A stretch of DNA of 64,000 nucleotides from Cotesia glomerata (lineage: Eukaryota > Arthropoda > Insecta > Hymenoptera > Braconidae): NCBI RefSeq assembly GCF_020080835.1, contig NC_058167.1:11803403-11867402 (forward strand). Reading direction: 5' to 3'. A program made the translations under genes and the position numbers. This document shows positions 1-10,915 of this stretch, in pieces. Position 1 is the first letter of the stretch, and every line of letters begins with the position of its first letter. The notes under the pieces are model-generated. The model was not told the origin of the DNA. It made no database searches and was given only the letters and a program-made list of their open reading frames with translations.

Positions 1-756
1 GCAATAAAAAAAACCTCGGTCGAAAAATTAAATTCTCGAATGGAAATTTTTTGAATTCCATCCAAGAATTATATACAATTTATTTATTCAAGTGCAACGA
101 TTTCTTTAATCAAGATATGTAAATATTCTGGAACAAGACTGAAATTTCGTAGTTAAATATTTACTTGAACCATTATTTTTTTTTTCTGTGTACTAATTAC
201 AGACGACAGAAGTTCTTTAGTTTATTTCCCGTAAGTTATATTAAAATTCAAAGTTTAAATGCTTTGTAGATAAGCTTTTATGATTTTTAAATCAAAATAA
301 TGATAAATTATTAAAATGTAATGATAAATAAAATAAATTATTAAAAAATCATAAAAAAAATTAAATTTAAATCATATTATAATTAATCATAAGTATTTCT
401 ATTGTTATCTTCATTATATTTTAATCCTTATATCATTGTACCGACTATTGCAAAAATTATTTTGTATACCTTGCCATTTGGCAACAGCCTTGACGTTATT
501 AAATAAATAAATAAATAAAATTAAAAATGACGGAAAATACGAACAAAATAAAATAAGAAACAGTTCAACAAAGCATTATTGTCATAGCAATTATTTTCTG
601 TTCCGTTTGAGTAATTGTGTTTGAATAAAAGTTCATCCATAAGCTCAAGATAAATATATAGTTTTTAACAATTGACTTTTTAAAATTTAATGATGTAAAA
701 TTGTAAGAAATGTTATGAATAAAAAGTTATTAAAAATTTGAAAGTTAATAACTTAC
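1..756 (-). other. start of K2P intron 2 with a LINE-like 3' tail
   Basis: AT-rich sequence downstream of the exon 2 donor. At about 430-524 there is a plus-oriented piece with GCCATTTGGCAACAGCCTTG followed by a TAAA-type tail. A related piece occurs at 36985-37193. The tail suggests the 3' end of a non-LTR retrotransposon. Nothing else is recognised. Confidence 0.55.
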
Positions 757-1042
757 CGATTGTAGTAAGCACAGTTAATGAGTACAAGAATGCTTTGGCG
801 AAATTCCACTCATACTCGAGTACTTTTCGCTCGATTGGTCCGTCGTTGTTTACCGTCGCTCCAGTGAAGGTTCCCGCGTGATTGGCCAAAAGTTCATCGT
901 TTATTTTCTTAACGAGTTTTTCTTGAAAACGCATTATCTCTTGTTCGGCCAAACGTGTCCAATTCTCACGATACAGAATATTTAAATGTTCTGTTATTTG
1001 CCAAATGTTCTCCACTGTTTGATTACGTGTATCCCGAAGGAC
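757..1042 (-). CDS. K2P two-pore potassium channel, coding exon 2 (cap domain and first pore)
   Basis: Second coding exon of the same channel, residues 117-211. A pyrimidine-containing acceptor ending CTGCAG at 1043-1048 precedes it, and the frame continues from exon 1 in phase 0. It encodes the rest of the long extracellular cap, with possible N-glycosylation at N123-Q-T and N143-W-T. The pore helix WNFAKAFLYSLTVLTTIG follows; TTIG opens the selectivity filter. A GTAAGT donor at 751-756 splits the Gly codon after its first base (phase 1). An intron splitting the first-pore GYG codon is a known hallmark of K2P genes. The next exon should begin by completing GYG and would lie left of base 1; I found no such exon in 1-756. 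Confidence 0.92.
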
Positions 1043-1831
1043 CTGCAGACAATAATTGTTGCAGTTGTTACTTTATCCTCGTTAAAAGTTATAATTATAT
1101 TTATTATTTTTAAAAATTAAGTTTAGTATTTATTAAAGTAAAGACATCATAACTAAAAAAAAAATAGAAAAGTTTACTAAGATCCAGGATGCAGTGTAAT
1201 TGATAAGTGAAAATAATTGCTAGGATTGCGCCGGACCAATTCGTTGTAAAGCTTCTTCTCGTGGAAACTTTGAAATTGGTAGAGAGACGACGACAGGCGG
1301 GGAAGGTTATCGCAATTTGCGATAAGAACTAACGTGGCAAACGGCTCGAAAACTAATAAATTACGATTTAGGTTCCTTTTTTTTTGTTATTATTCTTCCT
1401 TTGTTTCAAACTATTTGTTTATTTTCCAACGTCTTGGAGATAAATAAAAAAAACCTTAATAAATCAAAGAGCTGCGGGTAAAAGTTAATCTAATTAATTA
1501 GCAACATTTTTCATTTTTACATCAGAGATTGTAAACTTTTTATCTTTTTTTATTTTATGAGTTTATTTACACCAAAGGTATGAATAATTAATGATTGTAG
1601 TTAATGAAATTTAGAACTTTTAAAACTCAAATTTTTTTGAAAAATCGGATCGATTAAAAATAAAAAAAAATACACTGATAAAAGGGTTTATTAACTATTA
1701 ATGATTTAATTTATTTGAAAACAAATATTAAATTTTAATAAATATTTTTTAACATTCAAAAAATATTTATTTGGGAGGAAAGTACATTTATTAATAGTTA
1801 ATAAGTATTTATTAATAGTTAACAAATATTT

Positions 1832-3076
1832 CGCGTGACTAATGCAAAAAGGGCGCATGGCAAAGTATGCGCCCTTTTAGCTTTGCAAAGCTAAAAAAGC
1901 GCATAATTTTTTTTTTCATCACCAATCGACTAGTTGACATATTCTTCGTCGAAAAATCAAGCATTAATTCCCTAAAGCTAAAAGGGCGTATGTCTCTAAT
2001 TATGCGTCCTTTTAGCTTTAGGAATTTGAAAATTTTATGACCTAAAGCTAAAAGGGCTTACAAATTTTTTTTTCTAAATAATTCATTAAAGTGCTCATTT
2101 TTAGCCTAAAAATTAAAAATAAAACGGTAGATTCACACGAAAGAGGCGTATTCTAACTCAACATACACTCTTTTAAAATTACATATTTGAAAATTATTTC
2201 AATCCCATTAGTTTTCGATTAAATTAATTATCCATTGCTTGTATAAAAATAGTTAGAAATTATTATTTTTTCAATATTGTTTAAGTACTTAAAAACAGCC
2301 GATCCCTTCTTTTTCTCGCGTCACACTCACTGCAAAAAACGGTACTATCCTCGGTGCACATTCATGATTATAAAGCTATTGAAGTTTTATGTTTTTCTTT
2401 TAAACAAATGACAATTTTGAAAAAAACACCCTGCTATACGAAATAGATAATTAAAAAATCTATTACGTAACAGAGCGTTTTATTCAAAATTCTTCTTTGT
2501 CTAGAAGAGAAATATAAAACTGCAATCGTACCCGAAAAGAACAAGATGACACTGGATATCATCCCGGATTATATTGAGTAAAAAAAAATTTCAGATAGTA
2601 TTTAGTATAATCCAGATTACAATGAGTGTAATCCAGATATCATGCAGTATAATCTGGATTTTTTTAGCTACTATCTGAAATTTTTTTTTACCACAGATAT
2701 CACTGAGTATAATTTGGGATGATACCCAGTGTCATCTTGTTCTTTCCGTGTAGGGACCGGCTGTTAAGAAATTTTTTTTTTATTCATTAAACTTTTTTAT
2801 TTTATGTCTTGTGAAACTATTTATCAAAATTTTTTATAAAAACAAATTTTTTTTATGTGCTCTTTTAGCTTTAGGCACTACTTTTCTAAAAGCTAAAAGG
2901 GCGCATGTCTTGAGTTACGCCCTTTTAGCTTTAGGATACTCGAATTTTTTTTTTTATAGATCTTCGTGTTTTGAGCGATTTCAAGAAGAATGGCCAAAAA
3001 AATTTTTTTTATGCACCCTTTTAGCATAAATCCCTACTAACGTGTAGCTATGCGCCCTTTTTGCATTAGTCACGCG
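1832..3076. mobile_element. CGCGTGACTAATGC TIR element nested in the previous one
   Basis: Bounded by inverted CGCGTGACTAATGCAAAAAG and its complement, continuing into GGGCGCAT. A 4-bp ATTT lies on both sides (1828-1831 and 3077-3080), a plausible target duplication. The interior has at least eight forms of GCTAAAAGGGCG or its complement in both orientations, clustered near 1860-2060 and 2850-3060. A MITE sits inside at 2531-2750. No transposase is visible. I cannot assign a superfamily. Confidence 0.7.
2531..2750. mobile_element. MITE with CACGG-type ends, third nesting level
   Basis: 220 bp foldback flanked by TA on each side (2529-2530, 2751-2752). The left end is a degraded form of the right: GAAAAGAACAAGATGACACT against the complement of AGTGTCATCTTGTTCTTTCC. 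The arms continue through ATCATCCC and TTTCAGATAGTA. Its outer bases resemble those of the foldback at 17437-18320. Confidence 0.78.
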
Positions 3077-5145
3077 ATTTATTAACAGTTAATAAATATT
3101 TTGTTGAGTGAATTTGTTTTGCTTGCAATGTCATATGACATAAAGATTGCTTATAAACAAAAATTATTTTTATAAATTATTTGAATTAATTATATTACAT
3201 TATAATAACGCTTATTGTAAAATACCAAATTCTATCACAGCTCATAATTATCTTTTATACTTTTAAATATTAAAAACGTTAATTTATTTAGTTAATTGAA
3301 TTATTATCATGTATTCCAGGTATAGGGTTATAAAAAATGTCAAAAGAAAATTGCTATTTTTGCTCTTTATTTTAAATAAATATTTGTTAACAGTTAACAA
3401 ATATTCATTAGCCATTAATAAATATTTATTTACAGTTAATAAACTGTACTTAATAATTATTTTTTAACTGTTAATAAATATTTTTTAACTGTTAACAAAT
3501 ATTTATTAATATTTAATAAATCGTTTTTAATAAATAATTATTTATTTAATAAATTATAATTTATTAACTGGTAATAAATATTTATTAAATCCTATGATGT
3601 TAAAAAATCATTTATTAACAGTTAATAAAACTTATGAAAATTACAAAAATTTGAATTTAAAAATTTAAAAAATTAATATAAGCTCGTTTTTTTGGTTTGA
3701 TATAATAAAAAAAATTTTAATATTTTCAAAAAATTGCATCAGTTTTTTTTTTTCATAATTTCTTCAAGCATTATTTTTTCTAAATTATTTCTATAATAAT
3801 TTCTTTGATTTTTTTTTATCATTTTTTGCTTTTTATGTTAGATTTTATTAACCAGACTTGAAAATAAAACAATTTTTATTAAAATTTAGTTGAATTTTTT
3901 GAAAAAAAATGTAAATAATAATTATAAATTTAAATTTGCGAAAAATTATTCAAAGTATTTTTTTGTAATTAGAAATATAAAATTTGTTTAAGCTAAATAA
4001 AATTTTACTAGTTTAAAAATTTCGTTAAAAGTACTTCGCTAAAAAAAAAAAATTTTTATATTTACTTTGAACGCGGTTTTTCATTTCTTTACTTTCCATT
4101 CACTTCAAATTTTTTACGGTCATGTTTGTTAATTAAAAAAAATTAGCAACTATAGTTGATACTAATTTGGCCCTTACGACAGGGCAGTTAAGTTAATTAG
4201 ATACCTAAAGTACTAATAGAAAAAATGAATATATACTGTGGTGCGAAAATATTGAAATAGTTAGTGGTCGTAACGATAGCAGGCTTGCAGAATGAGGATG
4301 AGGATGAGGATGAGCGGTAATAGTGTTCGAGAGGAAGGAGAAAGGGCGAAATATTCTAATAGTCATCGTGCCTCAATGAGATTTTGTGGTGCTACATCGT
4401 AACCCGGTGTTTTAATAGCATCAATTTATTTATCCGCAAAATAATTGCCAGTTAGACCGTAATATCTATCATAAATTAATCGATATACGTTATAGCTACT
4501 GACTGCTACATAATTAAATGCTATTAGAAAGTAAAAATATGCATAGGGATTATGCTATCCGCATGCTATTTCAACATTTTTTTACGGCCTGGTATCGAGT
4601 TATAAAAATAAAAAAAGAATAATAAAAGCTATCGTGAAGTTCAAAACCTTTTTTAAACTTCATTTTCCTTTTTTTGTTATTTTTATAAAGATAATTGAAG
4701 TATAATGCTGTTTAAATACGCAGAATAATTTTTTTAAAATTTTTATTCAAAAGTAGACATTTTAAAATACTCTTTACATTCACAGGAAATGTTAAAGTAT
4801 TTTTTGTGTGAAAAAAATCATAGTTGTAATCAAAAAGTTTTTTGATTATTTTCAAAAAATCAATTTAAAATTTGGTCAAATTTTTGTTGTAAAAAAATTT
4901 TATTTTTTTCTTACAATCAGATTCTGAAAAAATAAAAAAAAAGTTCTAAAATTCTGAAAAGACTCTTTTCATTGAAAAAGAATCTACAATAATCCTAAAT
5001 TCAATTTTATTTTGCAAGCAAATCATTTTCAAATCAAAGTCATCCTTTGTGGTCCTCAAAACACACGACCCACAAAGTTTCTCTTGTCTACTACAAAGCT
5101 TCAAACTTTTTCTACAAAGACATATCCGATATAAATGGAAACATA

Positions 5146-5847
5146 CACGGGAAAAATTTATGGGAAAATTTACGATACAACTATTGTAAATCTGGACTAT
5201 ACTTTTATTACTATTAATTGTCAAATATTTTAGAAGAAAAAAAATACTATTTATTCATGAAAAAATACGATATTACTATTGTAAAAAGTAAGAGATGAAA
5301 ATTTCCAGTGCTGCCTCTGTATCTTTCCAATAGAACTATAGCAAATTTTACAATAGTTGAATTGGAATGTTTCTCAATTAGTGTGAGTGATGGCCGTGCA
5401 CAGCGCTAGACTCCGAGTTTATGTAAATGTTAAAGGATATGTGTCTTAGTTTACCTCAGATAGCGTAGAGGGAGAGTCTCTGGCTGCCAACACAGAGTTC
5501 TGGGTTCGATTCCCAGATAGCACGAAAATGTCGGTTTCTCTTTTCGATTACTGTACAGGTACCAATTAGTCTAACCTTATATCTCTCTCCCTCCCTAATA
5601 TTTCTTTTAAAAAAACCAACTGTGAATTTTTACAATAGTTGAATGGTAAAGTTCACAAACACATATTGTATAATTTGCTCTATAGTATTCGACTTTTTAA
5701 GACTCTTGCTTGTCTTATTTGTTGGATAAAATTTACAATAGTAGATCGTAAAATTACTAAATAAGAAGTATAGTCCACCGTTACTCTTTTATTTAGTAAA
5801 AATTACAATAGTAAATTAGTAAAAACTCCTTCAATTTTATTTCCGTG
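5146..5847. mobile_element. CACGG-type MITE with a tRNA-like centre
   Basis: 702 bp element flanked by TA dinucleotides, starting CACGGGAAAAATTTA and ending with the complementary CCGTG. Subterminal words TACTATTGTAAAT and GGACTATACTT recur inverted near the right end. The centre (5395-5530) is GC-richer and holds a tRNA-like sequence. No protein frame. Confidence 0.72.
5454..5523 (+). other. tRNA-derived sequence (pseudogene or SINE core)
   Basis: Contains an A-box-like TAGCGTAGAGGG at 5461 and a perfect B-box GGTTCGATTCC at 5503-5513. A 5-bp T-stem is intact (CTGGG/CCCAG). The 7-base acceptor arms do not pair and the D-stem is poor, so this is not a functional tRNA. It lies in the middle of the MITE at 5146-5847. 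Confidence 0.6.
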
Positions 5848-6218
5848 TAGGCAAACATAAAAAATTGTTCACATACGATTTTATCAAAAGAAAATACAAT
5901 TTAGATTTATGGGACATATAAATTTTTAATATATTTGCGTATACATTTTTATATATATTTGCATATGTAGTATAGACGAAGTTTATTGATGATAAATAAT
6001 TGTTTTAAAATTGAGATGTGTGATCAGAAAAAAGGAAAACTTCAATATATATCTTTAATATGTAAATAGAAAGATCATAAATATCCAAAACGATTCATTT
6101 TTATTTTCCTATAAGAAAATGTCCTCAAGAAGAGACATGAAAATTGGCTTAAATTACCAGACTACTACCTTAACAAAAATACATAAACTTTACCGTCAAC
6201 TATCAAAAGCATACCATA

Positions 6219-6484
6219 ATATATCAATGATTTTCTGACGCAACCTCGTATCTCAAAAATGACGATTTTAGAGACGAGGTGAAAAATATTTTATAAAAAA
6301 TTAATATTCATCTAAAAACAATATTTATCAATTGTATTTTCTAAAAATACTATCGTATTTATTATTAATCTGGTAAATATTTTTTTTCAGTAACGCGTTT
6401 ATACTTAATTATTAATTTTTCAGTTGTACCTTTTCATCTTCAAAAATCGAGATACGTGGTTGCGTCAGAAAACCATCGATATGT
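6219..6484. repeat. foldback element
   Basis: Inverted arms: ATATCAATGATTTTCTGACG at 6221 pairs with the complement near 6462-6482, and the pairing continues into CAACCTCGTATCTC. The roughly 180 bp between the arms is AT-rich. Arm identity is high with a few mismatches. Confidence 0.7.
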
Positions 6485-6542
6485 TCTAGATGTAATTTTT
6501 TGAATATACTTCTGTCACATTACCGTTTCAAATTCCAGTAAT

Positions 6543-6790
6543 CATGTCGATGGTCTAATTAGCAATTGGTCTAACTTCTTATTTTTTAGAGAGTGATTTT
6601 TTACCATTTTGATGTAGCAATAGTCTAATTATAAATAATTTCAATGATCCAAACCAAAATATTATACGTCGATTAGATATTAAATTGTTTTTTAGAGTGA
6701 TAATAAATTTTGAACTAATTATTTTTTCATACAAAGGGAAGATTTTCTAAAATGGAGTTAGACAATTTGCTAATTAGAACATCGATGTAA
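6543..6790. repeat. foldback MITE
   Basis: Left arm CATGTCGATGGTCTAATTAG and right arm CTAATTAGAACATCGATGTA are inverted copies. The right part (6692-6790) recurs at 32136-32236, which shows that it is dispersed. Confidence 0.68.
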
Positions 6791-7299
6791 AATAATACTG
6801 ACACAAATTTATATCAAACTATGCTTCCAAAAATTCATACAATAGTAATACATCACTCTTGGTTGTAGAGATGTGCATTTACCGGTATTTTGATTTCATG
6901 TGACGAGTTCACAAATATTAAAAATTCACAAATTTTTTTTCAACACGTTTGTTGTGCAAATGACGGTCACAATTGTTACTGTCAAATACAACTACGTAGA
7001 CGTCCCGTGACGGTTTTTTTTTTACAAGAATGACTTAATTATTTGGGAAGTATTTCACTGAAAGATAAGAGGTTTGATAAAAAATAAAATGTCAAGTTAG
7101 AATGAATATAATTTGTTAAAGGATGAATAACGAAATTTAAATGATTTTATTATTTAAAACTGCTTGAAAGTAACAAATAATAATATTTTTTTTTTTTTTC
7201 GATATTTTTATTATCATAACATCTTAGTTGTTTTGTTTAATAGAAAAATAATTTTAATTATTTGTTTACTTATAATATTTAACAGCCAAGACCAGTGAT

Positions 7300-7545
7300 T
7301 GCAGTTTCAATCGGCTTAGCGAAACGAATGGAAATTTTGAAAAAACGGTTTTAGAGATAATAGATCATTTAATAAACTATTTCACTACAAAGCGTTTTTT
7401 TCAAAAATTTCATTCGTTTCGTGAAACTAATCGAAACTGCAATTGCTCTGCTGTTGGGAGTGCGACAGAGATAGTTCCGTTGAACTCCGTGAGAGCAAAG
7501 CGAGAAAAAGATGGTCTCGCCTGTTAAATAAATATTAATATAATT
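7300..7545. repeat. foldback repeat, copy 1
   Basis: GATTGCAGTTTCAATCGG at about 7306 pairs with an inverted copy ending near 7445. A tail containing GAGTGCGACAGAGATAGT follows. A diverged second copy lies at 10648-10915 with the same order of landmarks (TAGATTATTTAAT-like centre, AAAGCGTTTTTTT, then GTGCGACA). Confidence 0.55.
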
Positions 7546-7862
7546 TCATAAAATTCTTATCTCCCTAGTTGATCCACATAGCCGCGTGCATAAATTTTAA
7601 GTTGACAAGGACAAAATAAACTGTACATAACCGCTAAAACACATTATTATTTATAATTGAAGTTAATTTCACTAGATGGCGATAGTTTATGACCGTCTCG
7701 TCATAACACTATCGATCACAAAACAGTTTTGTGACGGTAAAAAGTCTCTACTTGGTTGTTATTTTTCTGATCCTAAACCCTTTCAATTTTAAAACAATTA
7801 TTTGCATATATATTTTTTCCATGAGAGGAAAAAATAAAAAAATTACTCAATCATCTACTAAC

Positions 7863-8210
7863 CTTATTTAACCAAACAGTGGAGTTCCACCGCTGAGGCT
7901 GATTGCTGCTAGCAATAGTAGCTAGCGTCCTCTGTTGTAGGCCGCCGTCAGTGCCGCCCTCAATGGCAAGGAAAATGAAGCTTCCTAGAACCGTGTAACC
8001 AACGAGAAGCGCACAAATTCCGACATTTATGATGAACCCCTTGAGAAAGGAGTGATGACTGGCCTTATCGGACACTCCGCCGAAGCAAAGACACCTGATT
8101 TGATCGGGACGGGGTTTTGAGGGGTCTGTGTTCCGCTTTAAGGAGGAAGTATTGCCGTTGTTAGTGGCTTTTAAGCCCTCGTAAGCTCTGTAGTGTCGAT
8201 CCTTCTCCAT
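7863..8210 (-). CDS. K2P two-pore potassium channel, coding exon 1 (N-terminus and first membrane helix)
   Basis: First coding exon of a K2P potassium leak channel, a plasma-membrane protein that sets resting potential. It encodes residues 1-116. The start ATG (8208-8210) is the first after an in-frame TAG at 8235-8237. Residues 1-54 form a hydrophilic cytoplasmic N-terminus with a Cys-rich IRCLCFGG stretch. Residues 55-83 form the first transmembrane helix (GFIINVGICALLVGYTVLGS, then FIFLAIEGG), which has the usual K2P M1 ending. Residues from 87 begin the extracellular cap, with a possible N-glycosylation site at N109-S-T. The exon ends after AAG at a GTTAGT donor (phase 0) that matches the phase of the next exon. 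K2P is clear; I cannot name the subfamily because the second pore and C-terminus are outside the window. Confidence 0.9.
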
Positions 8211-8868
8211 TCTTCTCCTTGGGGCTTCCTCCGTCTAGTGTTTGTCGCCCAACATCAACGAACATTTGACCCGTCCATTTGTTCTACTTCCACAGGACAC
8301 TTCCATATTTACACTTTCCATTTGCCAGGCCGATCTCTCTTACACACTTCAATTCACATTGTCCTCAATTTAATCTTGTCTCATCTAATCTATTCTATTA
8401 TTAGATTGTCCGATTGTTTTTCCGTTCGATAAAGCGACCTTATAAAGAGGTTATTTTTATCTCGATCTTTTCACGACAAAGTGAGGCAGAATTTGAGGCT
8501 AGGGATAGATTTTGATGTTTGTGATACAATTAAACAGATAAAACCTAACTATAAATGTGATAGTGGAGAGTTTGGGTGTAGTACGACTTGTAAATCGCGA
8601 TTAAACGTAAATCGTGATACTTTGTCACCGGACGGACACCCTCAACGGACGCCCGGTCGTCCCGATCCACCGTGAATAATTCATTCCGCTTTAACGCGTG
8701 CGAATCGTTTATACTGTTGGACGTAGACTGATGACGTTTTGCGGTTTGTAACCAACGATAATGCTCTGTATTAAATTGTTATTGTTGTTATTTTTAAAAT
8801 AAAATAAAGTTAAATTTAATTATCACTATTTTATTTACAATTCTCCGTCCGCATTATCATTATTCTTC
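8211..8868 (-). other. 5' leader and flank of the K2P gene
   Basis: Upstream side of the K2P start. It is less AT-rich than the rest, especially 8580-8760, which has several CG dinucleotides. The transcription start probably lies here or further upstream, but I see no convincing TATA or initiator element. Open frames on the plus strand here look fortuitous. Confidence 0.4.
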
Positions 8869-9197
8869 ATGAAAATTTATTTTAATTACTCGGATTCAGA
8901 CAGCCGTACAGAAGAAGAAAAACAATTGGACAATTCTTTATTGTTCGAAGCACTAAAGGCTCCAGTTACACCAATGCCGTAATGAATATTTCTTATCCTG
9001 GTTAGCCTTGTGTTGAAAAACCGAGGCGAAATTCTGTGCCGGCTGGTGTGGAAGTTAGAGAAGTCGGCAAGAAGGTGCTCGCCGCGGAGTCATTGAGGCC
9101 ATGGCTGAAGCTAAAGGGGAGGTGGAGGTTCATTCTGTTCACTCGGGAGAAACTTAAGCAAATTCAACGTAGCTTGGTAGACAACTGTGTGTGGTGA
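8869..9197 (+). other. GC-richer patch with two short open frames, unassigned
   Basis: 8869-8982 reads as a 37-codon ATG frame rich in Asp, Ser and Glu (YSDSDSRTEEEKQLDN). 9006-9197 is a 63-codon frame with no Met, rich in Arg, Lys and Leu. The two are in different frames. Composition is clearly more GC-rich than the surroundings. It could be an exon remnant, a small divergent transcript, or non-coding upstream DNA. I do not recognise a protein family. Confidence 0.25.
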
Positions 9198-9967
9198 GAC
9201 ATTTTTTTTTTTGGTCGGTTGTTTGCTGAGCTTTGTTTGTTGGTTTTTTAAGTTTGTTCTGTGCAAGGAGAATTGAGATAAGGCAGAACAATGAAATTCA
9301 ATTCATTAATTAATTTATTATGTTTTTTCCGTCATGTTTGTCTTTTACGGGTATTATTTTAATTGAGTTATTTGTTTATTTGCCTTTTTGCTGGCGAGAT
9401 TTCTTCGGTTTTGCCCAGGAGTTTTGATGGAATTTTATGGCGTTGAGGGTGATAGCTGAAAACATAAAATGAAAATTTAATTAGTTGAAATTTATTTGAT
9501 ATGAATTTAGAAAAATTTTTCTGGTGGGATTTCTTGATGATTTTGAAGCAATTTTTTAATTAAAAAGCTTATGACGTCGCTGACGACTTTGTTGTTCAAT
9601 ATTTGAACTATTTATTAAATATTGTGAAATTTTAAAATGATTTTTTTCTTAAATAAGTAAATTTAAGCAAATTTAGATATTCATTTAATAGATATCCAAA
9701 TTTTTTCTAATTTTATTGGAAATATATACGGATTTAAAAATAATTTAGGAACTGCGATGGGTTAGCCAAAATTTTCACTTTTTTTCTTTAATATTAAAAC
9801 CTTAGAGTTATTTTTCCTTAAAAAAGCTGAAATTGGGCGAAACAATTATTTGATGAAAATTTCGAGGATTTTGTTTTTCGGAAAGATTTAATCGCAATTT
9901 AAAAATATGAAAGCTTATAATGTTACTGACGACAAAGTTGTCCGAAATTCTGACTTTTTATCGAACA
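9198..9967. other. no recognisable feature
   Basis: AT-rich sequence with no supported open frame or obvious repeat. Confidence 0.5.
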
Positions 9968-10548
9968 TACTGATAGAAGGATTTATTAACTATTAATAAT
10001 TTAATTTATTTGAAGACAATTTTTTAATTTAACAATAATTTAATTTATTAACAGTTAACAAATATTTTGTTGAGTGAATTTGTTTCGCTTGCAATGTCAC
10101 ATGATATCAAGATAGCTTATAAACAAAAATCATCTTTATAAATTATTTGCATTCATATATTACATTATAATAACGTTTATTGTAAAATACCAAATTCCAT
10201 CACAGCTTATAATTGTCTTTTATATTTTTAAATATTAAAAACGTTAATTTATTAAGTGAATTTAATTATTATTATGTATTCCAGACATAGGGTTATAAAA
10301 AGTTTCAAAAGAAAATTGCTATTTTTGCTTTTTATTTTAAATAAATATTTGTTAACAGTTAACAAATATTCATTAACCATTAATAAATATTTATTAAGTT
10401 AATAAATTGTACTCAATAAATTACTTATTAACTGTTAATAAATATTTGTTAACTGTTAATAAATATTTATTCAATCCTATAACGTTAAAAAATCATTTAT
10501 TAACATTTAATAAAGCTTATTAAATACAAACAAATCCTTCTATCAGTG
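9968..10548. mobile_element. CACTGATAGAAGG-type TIR element, intact copy
   Basis: 581 bp. The left end ACTGATAGAAGGATTT is inverted at the right end as AAATCCTTCTATCAGTG. The interior has many TTAATAAATATTT words. It is the uninterrupted relative of 1673-3633 and shows what that copy lacked before insertion. Non-coding. Confidence 0.75.
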
Positions 10549-10647
10549 CATGAAAGCTTTAAAGTTTCTTTTCCTTTAATTTAAAGTAAGATAGACTGTC
10601 AAACTAGAAATCAATTTGATATAAACTTCCATTTTTTTTTCTTTAAG

Positions 10648-10915
10648 AGCCGATCCCAGCTATTACAGCATTATGAATTTCTCTTCAACAGCGAAAATTT
10701 TTAGAAAAAATTCTTTACTACTCGATAGATTATTTAATTATCTATTTTCTCGCAAAGCGTTTTTTTATAAAATTTTTATTTGTTTAAGAAAAATTCATGA
10801 ATCTGCAATAATTTTTATTTTTCTGTCGCAAGTGCGACAACGATAGTAGAGTTTTTCTCGACGAGTGCAAGGAGAGAAGATGAGATCCGTTCTTAATGAA
10901 TTAGTATAATTTCGA
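10648..10915. repeat. foldback repeat, copy 2 (diverged)
   Basis: Alignable by eye to 7300-7545. It shares the AAAGCGTTTTTTT landmark and GTGCGACA followed by GATAGT, but its arms are more degenerate. Confidence 0.45.

Larger units (their letters stand above)
1673..3633. mobile_element. CACTGATA-type TIR element, interrupted and 3'-decayed
   Basis: Starts CACTGATAAAAGGGTTTATT and is rich in TTAACAGTTAATAAATATT-like words. Its body after 3080 matches the intact relative at 9968-10548 over several hundred bases (for example the stretch around GTTGAGTGAATTTG). A different element occupies 1832-3076. The right terminus has lost the ATCAGTG end seen in the intact copy. No coding capacity, so non-autonomous. 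Confidence 0.75.
1043..7862 (-). other. K2P intron 1, loaded with transposons
   Basis: GT-AG intron (donor GTTAGT at 7862, acceptor AG at 1043-1044) joining two phase-0 exons. Much of its length is repeats described separately: a nested TIR element at 1673-3633, a MITE at 5146-5847, foldbacks at 6219-6484 and 6543-6790, and a repeat at 7300-7545. Between 3640 and 5145 I see only AT-rich sequence and a short GAGGAT hexamer repeat near 4293-4315. There is no sign of an extra exon. Confidence 0.8.

Noticed and set aside
2811..3029. 72-codon frame
   Set aside because: Made of the repeated GCTAAAAGGGCG-type motifs of the 1832-3076 element.
5454..5523. Functional tRNA gene
   Set aside because: Good B-box but unpaired acceptor arms and a poor D-stem, so only tRNA-derived.
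8193..8675. Two plus-strand frames over the K2P start region
   Set aside because: Antisense or upstream shadows; no motif, and they overlap the well-supported K2P exon or its leader.
8979..9005. A 27-nt GT-AG intron joining the two short frames
   Set aside because: Too short for a normal spliceosomal intron, and the joined frames would not match.
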